Positions 33,239-41,823 of a stretch of DNA of 64,000 nt are shown here, one piece after another. Position 1 is the first letter of the stretch, and each line of letters starts with the position of its first letter. The notes below the pieces were generated by a model, which was not told where the DNA came from, made no database searches, and worked only from the letters and a program-made list of their open reading frames with translations. The stretch lies in assembly GCF_900104895.1 (NCBI RefSeq), contig NZ_LT629742.1, positions 1,240,001 to 1,304,000 of the forward strand. Direction: 5' to 3'. A program made the position numbers and the translations under genes. Source of the stretch: Microterricola viridarii (GTDB lineage: Bacteria > Actinomycetota > Actinomycetes > Actinomycetales > Microbacteriaceae).

Positions 33239-33919
33239 ATGGTGATCACTGAACAGGCACTGGCACGCGTCGCAATCGTCGACGACCACGAGTCGGTCCG
33301 ACTCGGCATCACGGCGGCCTGCGCGGCCGCCGGCTACGACGTCGTCTTCACCGCCGCCACCGCGCAGGCGCTGATCGACGGCCTGGACGGGCGCCCGGTC
33401 GACGTGGTCGTGCTCGACCTCTCGCTCGGCGACGGCTCCCGGATCACCGACAACGTCAAGCTCGCCCAGGCCACCGGGGCGGCCGTGCTGGTGCACAGCA
33501 TCGCCGACCGGGTCGCCAGCGTGCGCGAGGCCCTGGCCGCAGGCGTCGCCGGCGTCATCCCCAAGTCCTCGCCGACCACCACGGTGATGGCGGCCATCGC
33601 CACGGTGGCCAGGGGAGAGGTGCTCAACAACCTCGAGTGGGCCACGGCCATCGACGCCGACCGCGACTTCGCGAAGGCGCAGCTGGGCCGGCGCGAGCGC
33701 GACGTGCTGCACCTCTACGCCTCCGGCCTGCCGCTCAAGCTCGTCGCCGGGCAGCTGGGCATCGCCCACTCCACGGCGCGCGAGTACCTGGACCGCATCC
33801 GCATGAAGTACGTCGAGGTCGGGCGCCCGGCACCGACCAAGGTCGACCTGTTGCGCCGCGCCGTGGAGGACGGAATCCTGCCGGGGCTCGACCAGGACGG
33901 CGAGGATGGTCGCGGCTAG
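33239..33919 (+). CDS. Two-component response regulator, LuxR/NarL type
   Basis: A 226-residue regulator with an N-terminal receiver domain (acidic pocket D15/D16, phospho-acceptor D60 in VVVLDLSLGDG, switch Ser in VLVHS, Lys109 in GVIPKS) and a C-terminal helix-turn-helix (about 155-215). The helix-turn-helix core LASGLPLK.VA.QLGIAHSTAREYLDRIR is slightly unusual for the family. A GTG one codon later is an alternative start. It overlaps the histidine kinase gene by 14 bases, so the three genes here form one translational unit. Confidence 0.88.
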   Translation: MVITEQALARVAIVDDHESVRLGITAACAAAGYDVVFTAATAQALIDGLDGRPVDVVVLDLSLGDGSRITDNVKLAQATGAAVLVHSIADRVASVREALAAGVAGVIPKSSPTTTVMAAIATVARGEVLNNLEWATAIDADRDFAKAQLGRRERDVLHLYASGLPLKLVAGQLGIAHSTAREYLDRIRMKYVEVGRPAPTKVDLLRRAVEDGILPGLDQDGEDGRG

Positions 33920-35165
33920 CACCGTCGCGCCCCCCGCGCGCGGCAGCACGGGGATCAGGGCGATCAGCGCGGCCAAGATCGAGGTCATCGCCGCGCGCGC
34001 CGTCGGGATCTTCGGCATCGTCTTCGGCCTGCAGTGCCTGCCGATCATGTTCCGGCAGCTGCCGGACCTCGACCGCGGGTGGGCGGATGCCGTCAACCTG
34101 GCCGTGTTCGGCGGGCTCATCCTCGTCGCCGTCGCCAGCGTGTTCAACCGCTTCGTGCGGCTCACCACCAGCTGGGTGGCGATCGCCTATCTCGGCGCGC
34201 TGCTGGTCTGGCCGCTGACGGTGGTCGACACCGCCCCCTTCGCCACCCAGGCCTCCTGGCTCTGGTTCCTCTGCACCGTGGCGACGGCCTGCGCGGCGGT
34301 CGCCTTCCCCGTCGTCTGGGCCGCCGCGTACACGGTGATCGTCCCGGTCGTCTACGGCGCGCTGCGCACCCTGCCGTCCGGCGGCAGCGCCGACACCGCG
34401 CTGGCCGCCCTGGACGCGCTGTACGCGATCATGCTGGGCCTCGTGGTGCTCATCATCATCACGATGCTGCGGCAGGCGGCATCCGCCGTCGACGTCGCCC
34501 AGATCGCCGCCCTGAGCAGCTACACCACCGCCGTGCGGCAGCACGCGACGGAGCTGGAGCGGATCGAGGTCGACGCCATCGTGCACGACAGTGTGCTGAC
34601 CACCCTGCTCTCCGCCGCGAACGCCCGCACCGATGCCGACGGCGAGCTGGCGGCCCGGATGGCCAGGGAGGCGATCGCCAAGGTGGATGCCGCGAGCAGC
34701 GTGCTCCCCGGCAGCGACCGCGCCGTGCCCGTCGCCCACCTCGAGCGCCGGCTGCGCGCCGCCGTCGCCGGGTTCTCGGCGCCGGTCAGCGTGAGCGTCG
34801 GACCCCTGGTCGGCCACACGCTGCCGGCGCAGGCTGCGGAGGCGCTGTACTCGGCCGCCGTGCAGGCGCTGGTGAACAGCCTGCAGCACGCGGGCGGGAA
34901 CGGCAGCGAGCCAGCGCTGCGGCGCCCGGTGCGCCGCTCGCTCACCATGCACGCCGACGCCTCCGGCATGGTGCGCCTGGCGATCGCGGACAGCGGCGTC
35001 GGCTTCGACGTCGACGCGACGCCGGCCGCCCGGATCGGCGTGCGCGTCTCCATCCTCGAGCGCATCTCCTCCGTCGGCGGCGTGGCCCGGGTGCAGAGCG
35101 CCCGCGGCGCAGGCACGACGATCGTGCTGGCCTGGCCGGCACCGAGCGAGGGCGGCCAGGCATGA
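33906..35165 (+). CDS. Membrane histidine kinase (DesK-like)
   Basis: A 419-residue sensor kinase. It has about five to six membrane helices up to residue 190, then a dimerisation helix with the phospho-acceptor H227 in VDAIVHDSVLTTLLSAAN, then an HATPase domain with an N-box-like AVQALVNSLQHA and the G boxes IADSGVGFDV and SARGAGTTIVLAWP. The domain order is that of the HPK7 (DesK/NarX) class, the usual partner of LuxR-type regulators. The sensing part is entirely membrane-embedded, with no visible extracellular domain. It overlaps both neighbours. Confidence 0.85.
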   Translation: MVAASTVAPPARGSTGIRAISAAKIEVIAARAVGIFGIVFGLQCLPIMFRQLPDLDRGWADAVNLAVFGGLILVAVASVFNRFVRLTTSWVAIAYLGALLVWPLTVVDTAPFATQASWLWFLCTVATACAAVAFPVVWAAAYTVIVPVVYGALRTLPSGGSADTALAALDALYAIMLGLVVLIIITMLRQAASAVDVAQIAALSSYTTAVRQHATELERIEVDAIVHDSVLTTLLSAANARTDADGELAARMAREAIAKVDAASSVLPGSDRAVPVAHLERRLRAAVAGFSAPVSVSVGPLVGHTLPAQAAEALYSAAVQALVNSLQHAGGNGSEPALRRPVRRSLTMHADASGMVRLAIADSGVGFDVDATPAARIGVRVSILERISSVGGVARVQSARGAGTTIVLAWPAPSEGGQA

Positions 35166-36181
35166 TCACGATTCCCCGGCTGCTGATCCTCGCCCTCGGC
35201 GCCCTGTTCTCCGGCTACCACGTCATCCTCGGCCTCTATGCCCTCTCGGTGCCGGACTCGCCGTGGCCCTCCGTTGTGGCGATGGCGCTCTACGCCGTGG
35301 CCACCCTGATCGCCCTCTGGCCGAGCAGCCCGACCCGGATGCCGCTCTGGCTCGGCGGGTTCACCCTGGCGACGGCCATCGCCCTGCCGCTGCTGGTGGC
35401 GAGCCAGCTGGATCCGGGGCAGGACAACGGCTACGCCACCTGGTACGTGGCGGCGGTCGGCACCCTGATGACGATCGCGGCCGCCCGCCGGCGCCTCGCC
35501 CTGGCCTGGGCCGGCGTCGGCTTCCTCGCCCTGCACACGCTGATCTGGGCCGGGCCGGGCGCGCTCGGCGGCATCGGCGTCGTCGGCAGCATCGTCTGGG
35601 TGGCCGTCGCGCACATGCTCGGGCTGCAGCTGGCCAAGGCCGGCCGCGACGCGAACCACTTCCTGCGGGCCGAGCGGGAGGCGACCGAGTGGCAGGCCGC
35701 CCAGGACGCCCACCTCTACGAGCGGCGCTTCCGGCTCGCCCAGACGAACCGCATCGCCGCCCCGATGCTCCGCCGCATCTCGGACGTCGGCGGCGACCTC
35801 AACGACGAGCAGCGCCAGGAGTGCCGCAACCTCGAGGCGGCCATCCGCGACGAGATCCGCGGCCGGATGCTGCTGAACGACCGGGTGCGCGCCGCCGTGC
35901 GCGCCGCCAGGGGGCAGGGCGCGATCGTCACCCTCCTCGACGAGGGCGGCATCGACGAGCTGGGCGACGGGGATCGCGGCCGCGTGCTGGACACGCTGGC
36001 CGACGCGATCGGCGGCAGCGCGGCCAACAAGATCATCGCCAGGACCGTCTCCGACGGCTCTGAGACGGCCGTGACGGTCGTCGGCCTGCGCCTGAGCGAC
36101 GGCGGCAGCGCGAGCGCGCTCGGCCACGAGGAGCTCGATGACGAGGTCGAGCTGTGGCTGGAGATCCCGCGCAGCCTGTGA
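35162..36181 (+). CDS. Membrane protein with degenerate kinase-like tail, coupled to the two-component system
   Basis: A 339-residue protein with no family recognised. Residues 1-155 hold about five hydrophobic helices. From about 165 a charged helical segment (ERRFRLAQTNRIAAPMLRRI) is followed by an alpha/beta region that includes LADAIGGSAANKIIARTV and ends in ELWLEIPRSL. The order of membrane helices, dimerisation-like helix and a C-terminal domain of about 120 residues copies the neighbouring kinase, but there is no His acceptor and no N or G box. A degenerate kinase or sensor subunit is inferred. Its ATG overlaps the kinase stop (ATGA). Confidence 0.7.
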   Translation: MITIPRLLILALGALFSGYHVILGLYALSVPDSPWPSVVAMALYAVATLIALWPSSPTRMPLWLGGFTLATAIALPLLVASQLDPGQDNGYATWYVAAVGTLMTIAAARRRLALAWAGVGFLALHTLIWAGPGALGGIGVVGSIVWVAVAHMLGLQLAKAGRDANHFLRAEREATEWQAAQDAHLYERRFRLAQTNRIAAPMLRRISDVGGDLNDEQRQECRNLEAAIRDEIRGRMLLNDRVRAAVRAARGQGAIVTLLDEGGIDELGDGDRGRVLDTLADAIGGSAANKIIARTVSDGSETAVTVVGLRLSDGGSASALGHEELDDEVELWLEIPRSL

Positions 36182-36292
36182 GGCGCGGGCCGGAGGGCCT
36201 GGTCTGGCTGACCTGAGCGGCGAGGCTGCGAGGCGGGGCCTGCGAGCAGCGAACGCGTGAAGTGAGGATTTCTTCCGCACCGGTGTAGAAAC

Positions 36293-36410
36293 CGAAAGGG
36301 AGTCGGCCCGAAGGTCGACTCCCTTTCGAGAATCCGAGTCAGGGCGGCAACCCGAATGCAACCCTGACTCGCCCCCAAAACACTCGCCTGCTTACCCTAG
36401 TCGGCGAGTG
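36293..36410. other. Three successive hairpins
   Basis: Hairpin 1 pairs 36293-36305 with 36316-36328 and extends inward to a CGAA loop through one G-U pair. Hairpin 2 pairs CGAGTCAGGG (36335-36344) with 36362-36371. Hairpin 3 pairs CACTCGCC (36381-36388) with 36403-36410. On the minus strand hairpin 3 is followed by TTTTGGGGG and could terminate the accD-accE operon. The G-U pair in hairpin 1 favours a plus-strand RNA. The function of the group is unknown. Confidence 0.6.
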
Positions 36411-36482
36411 ATTGGTGGTGTAACTCAATGAGAGACACCTAGCAATAACTATATTGCTGGAGGTTGGATGCCCTCACCAGTC
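36410..36482 (+). ncRNA. tRNA-like cloverleaf of unknown function
   Basis: On the plus strand GATTGGT (36410-36416) pairs with ACCAGTC (36476-36482) over seven bases with one G-U pair. Inside are GGTGT/ACACC (36417-36421, 36435-36439), AGCAAT/ATTGCT (36441-36446, 36453-36458) and a GGAGG-TTGGATG-CCCTC arm (36459-36475). The inner length of 59 bases is close to that of a tRNA. It is not a normal tRNA: the D-arm loop has 13 bases without GG, the anticodon-position loop has 6 bases, the T loop lacks the C of TTC, and no CCA follows. It may be a decayed tRNA, a structured regulatory RNA or chance. Confidence 0.35.
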
Positions 36483-36514
36483 GTCATTTAGGGGGACATT
36501 GGGGTACAAGCCGT

Positions 36515-36751
36515 TCAGAGCTCTGGCCGCGACCAGCGCCCGAGGCCGGGCACGAGGGGAGCGCGCAGCGGCCGCTGCGAGCGCTGCCAGGCGGAGGTGC
36601 CGTGGCCGGGCGCCGCGCCGAGCTGCGCGGACTCCTGCGCCAGCTGGGCGGCGAGCACAACGGCCACCGCGGCGCGCTCGGAGGCCGAGACGCGCCGGGT
36701 GATGAAGTGGAGGCTGGCCGGATCAAGGCCCGGCGTCTGCTCGCCGCTCAC
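36515..36751 (-). CDS. accE: Acyl-CoA carboxylase epsilon subunit
   Basis: A 78-residue protein of the actinobacterial AccE family, which stabilises the alpha-beta carboxylase complex. It has the family layout: a variable N-terminus, a central segment [16 protein letters not shown], and a C-terminal [21 protein letters not shown] motif that is the most conserved part. The GTG at 36751 overlaps the accD stop codon, and the small size is normal. A much longer frame covering it is only a shadow of accD. Confidence 0.85.
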   Translation of the reverse strand: MSGEQTPGLDPASLHFITRRVSASERAAVAVVLAAQLAQESAQLGAAPGHGTSAWQRSQRPLRAPLVPGLGRWSRPEL

Positions 36752-38352
36752 AGCGGGATGTTCCCGTGCTTCTTGGGCGGCAGGCTGGCGCGCTTGGTGC
36801 GCAGCGCCCGCAGCGCCTTGACCACGGCGATGCGGGTCGCGGCCGGCTCGATCACGCCGTCCAGCTCGCCGCGCTCGGCCGCCAGGAACGGGCTGGCCAC
36901 GTTGTAGGTGTACTCGTTGGCCAGCTTGGTGCGCACGGCGGCGACGTCCTCGCCGGCCTCCTCTGCGCGCTTGAGCTCCGGGCGGTAGAGGATGTTCACG
37001 GCGCCCTGGCCGCCCATCACGGCGATCTCCGCCGTCGGCCAGGCCAGGTTGATGTCGGCGCCGAGCTGCTTGGAGCCCATCACGATGTAGGCGCCGCCGT
37101 AGGCCTTGCGGGTGATGACGGTCACCAGCGGCACGGTCGCCTCCGCGTAGGCGTAGAGCAGCTTCGCGCCGCGGCGGATGACGCCCGTCCACTCCTGGTC
37201 GGTGCCGGGCAGGTAGCCGGGCACGTCGACGAGGGTGAGGATCGGGATCGAGAACGCGTCGCAGAAGCGAACGAAGCGGCTGGCCTTCTCGCCGGCGTCG
37301 ATGTTCAGGGTGCCGGCCATGGCGTTGGGCTGGTTGGCGATGACGCCGACCGAGCGGCCCTCGATGCGGGCGAAGCCGACGAGGATGTTCGGGGCGAACA
37401 GCGGCTGCACCTCGAGGAAGTCGCCGTGGTCGACCAGGTGCTCGATGACCGTGGTCATGTCATAGGGCTGGTTCGGCGAGTCGGGGATGATCGTGTTCAG
37501 CTTGCGGTCGGCATCCGTGATCTCGAGCTCGACCTTGCTCTCGTACACGGGCAGCTCGGCCAGGTTGTTGTCCGGCAGGAAGCTGATCAGCGCGCGGGCG
37601 TAGTCGAGGGCGTCCGGCTCGTCGCTGGCCAGGTAGTGCGAGACGCCAGAGACCTTGTTGTGGGTGAGCGCGCCGCCGAGCTCCTCCATGCCGACGTCCT
37701 CGCCGGTGACCGTCTTGATGACGTCGGGGCCGGTGACGAACATCTGGCTGGTCTTGTCGACCATGATGACGAAGTCGGTGAGGGCGGGGGAGTACACGGC
37801 GCCGCCGGCGGCCGGGCCCATGATGATGGAGATCTGCGGGATGACGCCGGAGGCCAGCGTGTTGCGGCGGAAGATCTCGCCGTACTTGCCGAGCGCGACG
37901 ACGCCCTCCTGGATGCGGGCTCCGCCGGAGTCGAGGATGCCGATGATCGGCACGCCGGTCTTCAGCGCGTGGTCCATCACCTTGATGATCTTCTCGCCGG
38001 CGACCTCGCCGAGCGAGCCGCCGAAGATGGTGAAGTCCTGCGAGTAGACGGCCACCTGGCGGCCGTGGATGGTGCCGAGCCCGGTCACGACGGCGTCGCC
38101 GTATGGGCGCTTGGCCTCCATGCCGAAGGCGTGGGTGCGGTGTCGCACGTACTCGTCGAGCTCGACGAACGAGCCCGGGTCGAGCAGGGACTCGATACGC
38201 TCGCGCGCCGTCATCTTGCCCTTGGCGTGCTGCTTGGCGATCGCGGCGTCCCCACTGGCCGTGACGGCCTCGTGGTAGCGCTGCTTCAGGTCGGCGAGCT
38301 TGCCCGCCGTCGTGTACATGTCGGGGGCCGCGGTGCTGGAGTTCTCGGTCAC
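36748..38352 (-). CDS. accD5: Acyl-CoA carboxylase beta subunit (carboxyltransferase, AccD5 type)
   Basis: A 534-residue carboxyltransferase that moves CO2 from carboxybiotin to propionyl- or acetyl-CoA. The family blocks are clear: [61 protein letters not shown], and in the C-domain [39 protein letters not shown], ending in [11 protein letters not shown]. The GTG at 38352 is preferred over an ATG at 38385, because TAGAGT lies 7 bases upstream of it and homologues start near this point. It is translationally coupled to accE and divergent from birA. Confidence 0.94.
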   Translation of the reverse strand: MTENSSTAAPDMYTTAGKLADLKQRYHEAVTASGDAAIAKQHAKGKMTARERIESLLDPGSFVELDEYVRHRTHAFGMEAKRPYGDAVVTGLGTIHGRQVAVYSQDFTIFGGSLGEVAGEKIIKVMDHALKTGVPIIGILDSGGARIQEGVVALGKYGEIFRRNTLASGVIPQISIIMGPAAGGAVYSPALTDFVIMVDKTSQMFVTGPDVIKTVTGEDVGMEELGGALTHNKVSGVSHYLASDEPDALDYARALISFLPDNNLAELPVYESKVELEITDADRKLNTIIPDSPNQPYDMTTVIEHLVDHGDFLEVQPLFAPNILVGFARIEGRSVGVIANQPNAMAGTLNIDAGEKASRFVRFCDAFSIPILTLVDVPGYLPGTDQEWTGVIRRGAKLLYAYAEATVPLVTVITRKAYGGAYIVMGSKQLGADINLAWPTAEIAVMGGQGAVNILYRPELKRAEEAGEDVAAVRTKLANEYTYNVASPFLAAERGELDGVIEPAATRIAVVKALRALRTKRASLPPKKHGNIPL

Positions 38353-38359
38353 GCGGTTC

Positions 38360-38365
38360 ACTCTA
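38360..38365 (-). promoter_or_regulatory. -10 box of accD (leaderless)
   Basis: TAGAGT is followed by 7 bases and the GTG at 38352, which supports that start over the upstream ATG. Confidence 0.5.
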
Positions 38366-38500
38366 TCCTGCACAGAGGGGCGCATTCCTTTGACGATTCC
38401 CTACAAAGTTGCCCGCAGTGGTTGTGGCCGGGCGCGGTCGTCCGGTGCGGCGCCCGCCGGGCTCGGGCACAATGGCAAGTGCCGCCAGCCAAGGAGTTTC

Positions 38501-39409
38501 ATGAGCATTCCCGCATCGTCCCTGCCGCCAGAAGCCGCGTTCCCGCAGAGCGCCGCCGCCGTGGCGCGCTTCGCAGCGCTCGCCGAGACCGGCTCGACCA
38601 ACGACGAGATGATCGCCCGCGCGACCGGGGAGCAGGCCGCGGAGTGGCCGGACCTGTCGGTCATCGTCACCGACAACCAGACCCGCGGCCGCGGCCGGCT
38701 GGGCCGCAGCTGGCTGGCGCCCACCGGCAAGTCGCTGGCGATCTCCGCGCTGCTGCGCCCCACCCTGCCCGACGGCTCGCCGCTGCCGGCCGACAGCTAC
38801 GGCTGGTTCCCGCTGCTGGCGGGGGCGGCGATGACGAGGGCCGTGCGCCGCGTCGTCGTCGCCGGGCACGAGAAGAAGGCGGCGGAGGCGGCCATCGCGG
38901 GCGAGGAGAGCGTCGCCGACGCACCCCCGGTGACGCTCAAGTGGCCGAACGACGTGCAGATCTCCGGCTACAAGGTCAGCGGCATCCTGAGCGAGATGCT
39001 GCCGATCCCCGCGGGCGGCGTGCCCGCCGGCCTCGTGATCGGCGCGGGGCTGAACGTCTCGCTGGACGAGCACGACCTGCCCACCATCTCCTCCACCTCG
39101 CTCACCCTGGTGACGGGGTCGAAGGTGAGCCCGGATGCCGTGCTCGCCGGGTACCTCGGCGAGCTCACCGCGCTCTACCGCGCCTTCCTCGCCGCGGGCG
39201 GCGACGCCGTGGCCAGCGGCCTGCACGCCGAGGTGAGCGCGCTCTGCGGCACGCTCGGCCAGGCAGTGCGGGTGGAGCTGCCCGGTGGCGGCGAGCTGCT
39301 CGGCACGGCGGTGGCGATCGAGGAGGACGGCCGGCTGCGCGTGCGCGAGCACTCCAGTGCCGAAGAGACGTCTGTCGCAGCGGGCGACGTGACACATCTG
39401 CGCTATTAA
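38501..39409 (+). CDS. birA: Biotin-[acetyl-CoA-carboxylase] ligase
   Basis: A 302-residue biotin protein ligase that activates biotin with ATP and attaches it to the Lys of AccA3. Key motifs are TGSTNDEM near residue 30, QTRGRGRLGRSW (60-71, biotinyl-AMP loop) and LKWPNDVQISGYKVSGILSEM near 146. The C-terminal SH3-like domain is present. There is no N-terminal DNA-binding domain, so this is the non-repressor form usual in actinobacteria. AAGGAG lies 4 bases before the ATG. Confidence 0.94.
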   Translation: MSIPASSLPPEAAFPQSAAAVARFAALAETGSTNDEMIARATGEQAAEWPDLSVIVTDNQTRGRGRLGRSWLAPTGKSLAISALLRPTLPDGSPLPADSYGWFPLLAGAAMTRAVRRVVVAGHEKKAAEAAIAGEESVADAPPVTLKWPNDVQISGYKVSGILSEMLPIPAGGVPAGLVIGAGLNVSLDEHDLPTISSTSLTLVTGSKVSPDAVLAGYLGELTALYRAFLAAGGDAVASGLHAEVSALCGTLGQAVRVELPGGGELLGTAVAIEEDGRLRVREHSSAEETSVAAGDVTHLRY

Positions 39410-39416
39410 TGGGCTT

Positions 39417-40013
39417 ATGACGAACCACGGTGGAGCGGCGCAGCCCGCGGCGGGCGGAATGCCGCCGTCGGGCCGGGCAGCGCAGTCCGCCGCCCCCGCC
39501 GAGCACGTCATCGCACGCCTCCGGCGGCACGGCCGGATGCTGTTCTGGCCGACGATCCTGCTGCTCGCCGTGGCCGGCGCCGCGGGCTACCTCGGCGGGC
39601 GGATGCCGGAGGAATGGCAGAACATCGCCGTGCTCGTCGTCGCGGCGCTGCTGGTTCTGATCGGCTTCGTCGTGCCGCTGCTGGCCTGGCTGAGCCGGCG
39701 CTACACAATCACCACCCGGCGCGTGATCGTGCGGCACGGCTTCTTCGTGCGCGTGCGCCAGGAGCTGATGCACAGCCGCGGCTACGACGTCAGCGTGCGC
39801 CGCTCCTGGCTGCAGAGCGCGTTCCGCACCGGCGACATCCTCATCAACACGGGGCAGGAGCAGCCGATCGTGCTGCGCGACGTGCCGAACGCCTCGCTCG
39901 TGCAGCGCACGCTGCACGAGCTGATGGAGGCCAACCAGGGTGCCAACGCGGCCCGGCGGCCGGGCGGGCAGCCCGCCGGCGACGACCACACCGTGGCCTG
40001 GGGCGAGCGCTAG
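39417..40013 (+). CDS. Membrane protein with bacterial PH domain
   Basis: A 198-residue protein with a flexible Pro/Gly/Ala-rich N-terminus, two membrane helices (about 43-62 and 68-90), and a bPH2/YdbS-like domain: YTITTRRVIVRHGFFVRVRQ... IRTGDILINTGQEQPIVLRDV. The family is of unknown function. The mycobacterial counterpart (Rv3278c) lies next to birA as here. A TATTAA sequence 7 bases before the ATG, formed partly by the birA stop, could be its -10 box. Confidence 0.82.
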   Translation: MTNHGGAAQPAAGGMPPSGRAAQSAAPAEHVIARLRRHGRMLFWPTILLLAVAGAAGYLGGRMPEEWQNIAVLVVAALLVLIGFVVPLLAWLSRRYTITTRRVIVRHGFFVRVRQELMHSRGYDVSVRRSWLQSAFRTGDILINTGQEQPIVLRDVPNASLVQRTLHELMEANQGANAARRPGGQPAGDDHTVAWGER

Positions 40014-40490
40014 CTAGTCGGCCAGGGCCGCCCGGCGCGGGGCGAAGACCCAGTAGCGGTACAGCAGGAAGCGGAACGCCGCGCCGAGGGCCAGGCCGAC
40101 GACATTCGAGGCGATGTTGTCGGCCAGCAGCGAGGTGAAGCCGAGCACCTCGCGGGAGAACCACAGGCAGCCGACCGAGATCGCCATGCCCGCGGCGCTC
40201 ACCGCGAAGAACTCGATCCCCTCGCGCAGGGTGCGGCCGGTGCGCTGCTTCCCGAATGTCCACAGCCTGTTGCCGACCCAGTTGACGAGAATCGCGACGG
40301 TTGTCGAGATGGACTTGGCGATGAGCGGGCCGGAGGCCACCAGCTCCGGGCTCAGCACGGTGGTGCGCAGCAGGTTGAACAGCGCGACGTCCACGACCAG
40401 CCCGACGGCGCCGACGGCACCGAACTTCGCCACCTGCACCATCAGGGCCTGGAAGCGGGCGCGTTTCCCGCGGGCGGGCACCTGGGCCAT
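40014..40490 (-). CDS. GtrA-like membrane protein
   Basis: A 158-residue protein of the GtrA/DPMS1 family with four predicted helices, including FGAVGAVGLVVDVALFNLLR and the conserved NWVGNRLWTFG. These proteins help move lipid-linked sugars across the membrane or anchor glycosyltransferases. The ATG at 40490 was chosen; an upstream start at 40565 adds a basic tail without hydrophobicity. Its stop is directly abutted by the stop of the PH-domain gene on the other strand. It is a possible partner for the polysaccharide locus further right. Confidence 0.85.
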   Translation of the reverse strand: MAQVPARGKRARFQALMVQVAKFGAVGAVGLVVDVALFNLLRTTVLSPELVASGPLIAKSISTTVAILVNWVGNRLWTFGKQRTGRTLREGIEFFAVSAAGMAISVGCLWFSREVLGFTSLLADNIASNVVGLALGAAFRFLLYRYWVFAPRRAALAD

Positions 40491-40676
40491 GGCCGGAATC
40501 CTGTCGATTGATCGGAGCGTGCTGAAAATCGTGCGTGCTGAATTGTGACGGTCTCGAATGCGCAAAGATAGAAGAACGACGCGCAGGGCAGTTTACGACC
40601 CCGCGCTCGCGCGATGCTGGAAGCGTGCTGCGCGGCATCCGCGATTCACCTGCAGATTTACGGAGAGTGCGATCCC

Positions 40677-41807
40677 ATGATTGTTGGAGTGATCGGTGGC
40701 GGCCAGCTGGCCAGGATGATGATCCCCGCCGCGGTGAATCTGGGCATCGAGATCCGCGTGCTCGCCGAGGCGGACGGCATGGCCGCCGAGCTGGCCGCGA
40801 GCGGCGTCGGCGACTACCGCGACCTCGCGACCGTGCTGGCATTCGCCGAGGCCGTCGACGTGATCACCTTCGACCACGAGCACGTGCCGCAGGAGATCCT
40901 GCACGCCCTCCTCGAGCAGGGCACCCCCGTGCGCCCGGGCCCCGACGCGCTGCTCTACGCCCAGGACAAGCTGCTGATGCGCGCCAAGCTCTCCGAGCTC
41001 GGCCTGCCCGTGCCCGACTGGGCCGCGATCGAGAGCGCCGCAGAGCTCGGCGAGTTCCTCGAGGCGCACGGCGGCCGCGCCGTGGTGAAGACCCCGCGCG
41101 GCGGCTACGACGGCAAGGGAGTGCGCGTGGTGCGCGCCGCCCACGAGGCCGACGACTGGTTCCTCGCGCTCGCCGAGGACGGCCGCGGCGGGGCGCTGCT
41201 GGTCGAGGAGCTCGTCGAGTTCAAGCGCGAGCTGGCCCAGCTCGTCGCCCGTCGGCCCTCCGGCGAGCTCGCCGCCTGGCCCGTCGTCGAGACGGTGCAG
41301 CAGGACGGCGTCTGCAGCGAGGTCATCGCGCCCGCCCCGCACTCGGCCGGGAAGGTGGCGGATGTCGCCGCCGAGATCGCGCTGGCGGTTGCGGAGGGCA
41401 TCGGGGTCACCGGCGTCTTCGCCGTCGAGCTGTTCGAGACCACCGACGAGCGCCTGCTCGTCAACGAGCTGGCGATGCGCCCGCACAACAGCGGGCACTG
41501 GTCGCAGGACGGCTCGACCACGAGCCAGTTCGAGCAGCACCTGCGGGCGGTGCTCGACCTCCCGCTCGGCGGCACGGGCACGCGCGACCCCTGGACGGTC
41601 ATGGTCAACATCCTCGGCGGGCCGGCATCCGGCAGCCTCGCCGACCGCTACGCCGACGCGTTCGCCGCCCACCCCACCGCCAAGGTGCACAACTACGGCA
41701 AAGACCCGCGGCCCGGCCGCAAGGTCGGCCACGTGAACGTCGGCGGCGACGACCTCGACGACGTGAGTTACCAGGCGCGAGCCGCTGCGGCTTTCTTTCA
41801 GGACTGA
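40677..41807 (+). CDS. purK: N5-carboxyaminoimidazole ribonucleotide synthase
   Basis: A 376-residue ATP-grasp enzyme that makes N5-CAIR from AIR, bicarbonate and ATP in purine synthesis. It begins [15 protein letters not shown]; the ATP-grasp segments [17 protein letters not shown] and the catalytic [17 protein letters not shown] are present. The ATG at 40677 is preceded by GGAGAG 9 bases upstream. PurE, the next enzyme, is encoded 16 bases downstream with its own -10 box. Confidence 0.95.
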   Translation: MIVGVIGGGQLARMMIPAAVNLGIEIRVLAEADGMAAELAASGVGDYRDLATVLAFAEAVDVITFDHEHVPQEILHALLEQGTPVRPGPDALLYAQDKLLMRAKLSELGLPVPDWAAIESAAELGEFLEAHGGRAVVKTPRGGYDGKGVRVVRAAHEADDWFLALAEDGRGGALLVEELVEFKRELAQLVARRPSGELAAWPVVETVQQDGVCSEVIAPAPHSAGKVADVAAEIALAVAEGIGVTGVFAVELFETTDERLLVNELAMRPHNSGHWSQDGSTTSQFEQHLRAVLDLPLGGTGTRDPWTVMVNILGGPASGSLADRYADAFAAHPTAKVHNYGKDPRPGRKVGHVNVGGDDLDDVSYQARAAAAFFQD

Positions 41808-41811
41808 GCAC

Positions 41812-41817
41812 TACCAT
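41812..41817 (+). promoter_or_regulatory. -10 box of purE (leaderless)
   Basis: TACCAT is followed by 6 bases and the GTG at 41824. It allows purE and the LCP gene to be transcribed apart from purK. Confidence 0.5.
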
Positions 41818-41823
41818 TGTCTG

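Larger units (their letters stand above)
36182..36514. other. Convergent intergenic region with dense secondary structure
   Basis: These 333 bases lie between the signalling cassette and accE, whose transcripts converge. The stretch 36293-36482 contains successive hairpins and a tRNA-like fold, listed separately. No protein gene of useful length was seen. Confidence 0.75.

Noticed and set aside
36410-36482. Annotation as a functional tRNA gene
   Set aside because: The anticodon-position loop has 6 bases, the D-arm loop lacks GG, the T loop lacks the conserved C, and no plausible anticodon can be read.
36457-36492. A possible leader peptide: GGAGG followed by ATG and seven codons
   Set aside because: It lies in the convergent region with no gene downstream on that strand, so there is nothing for it to regulate, and the codons carry no repeated amino acid.
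36515-37192. A 225-codon open frame on the minus strand covering accE and part of accD
   Set aside because: Only the last 78 codons, from the GTG at 36751, match a known family (AccE). The rest is antisense-like Arg/Gly-rich sequence within accD in another frame.
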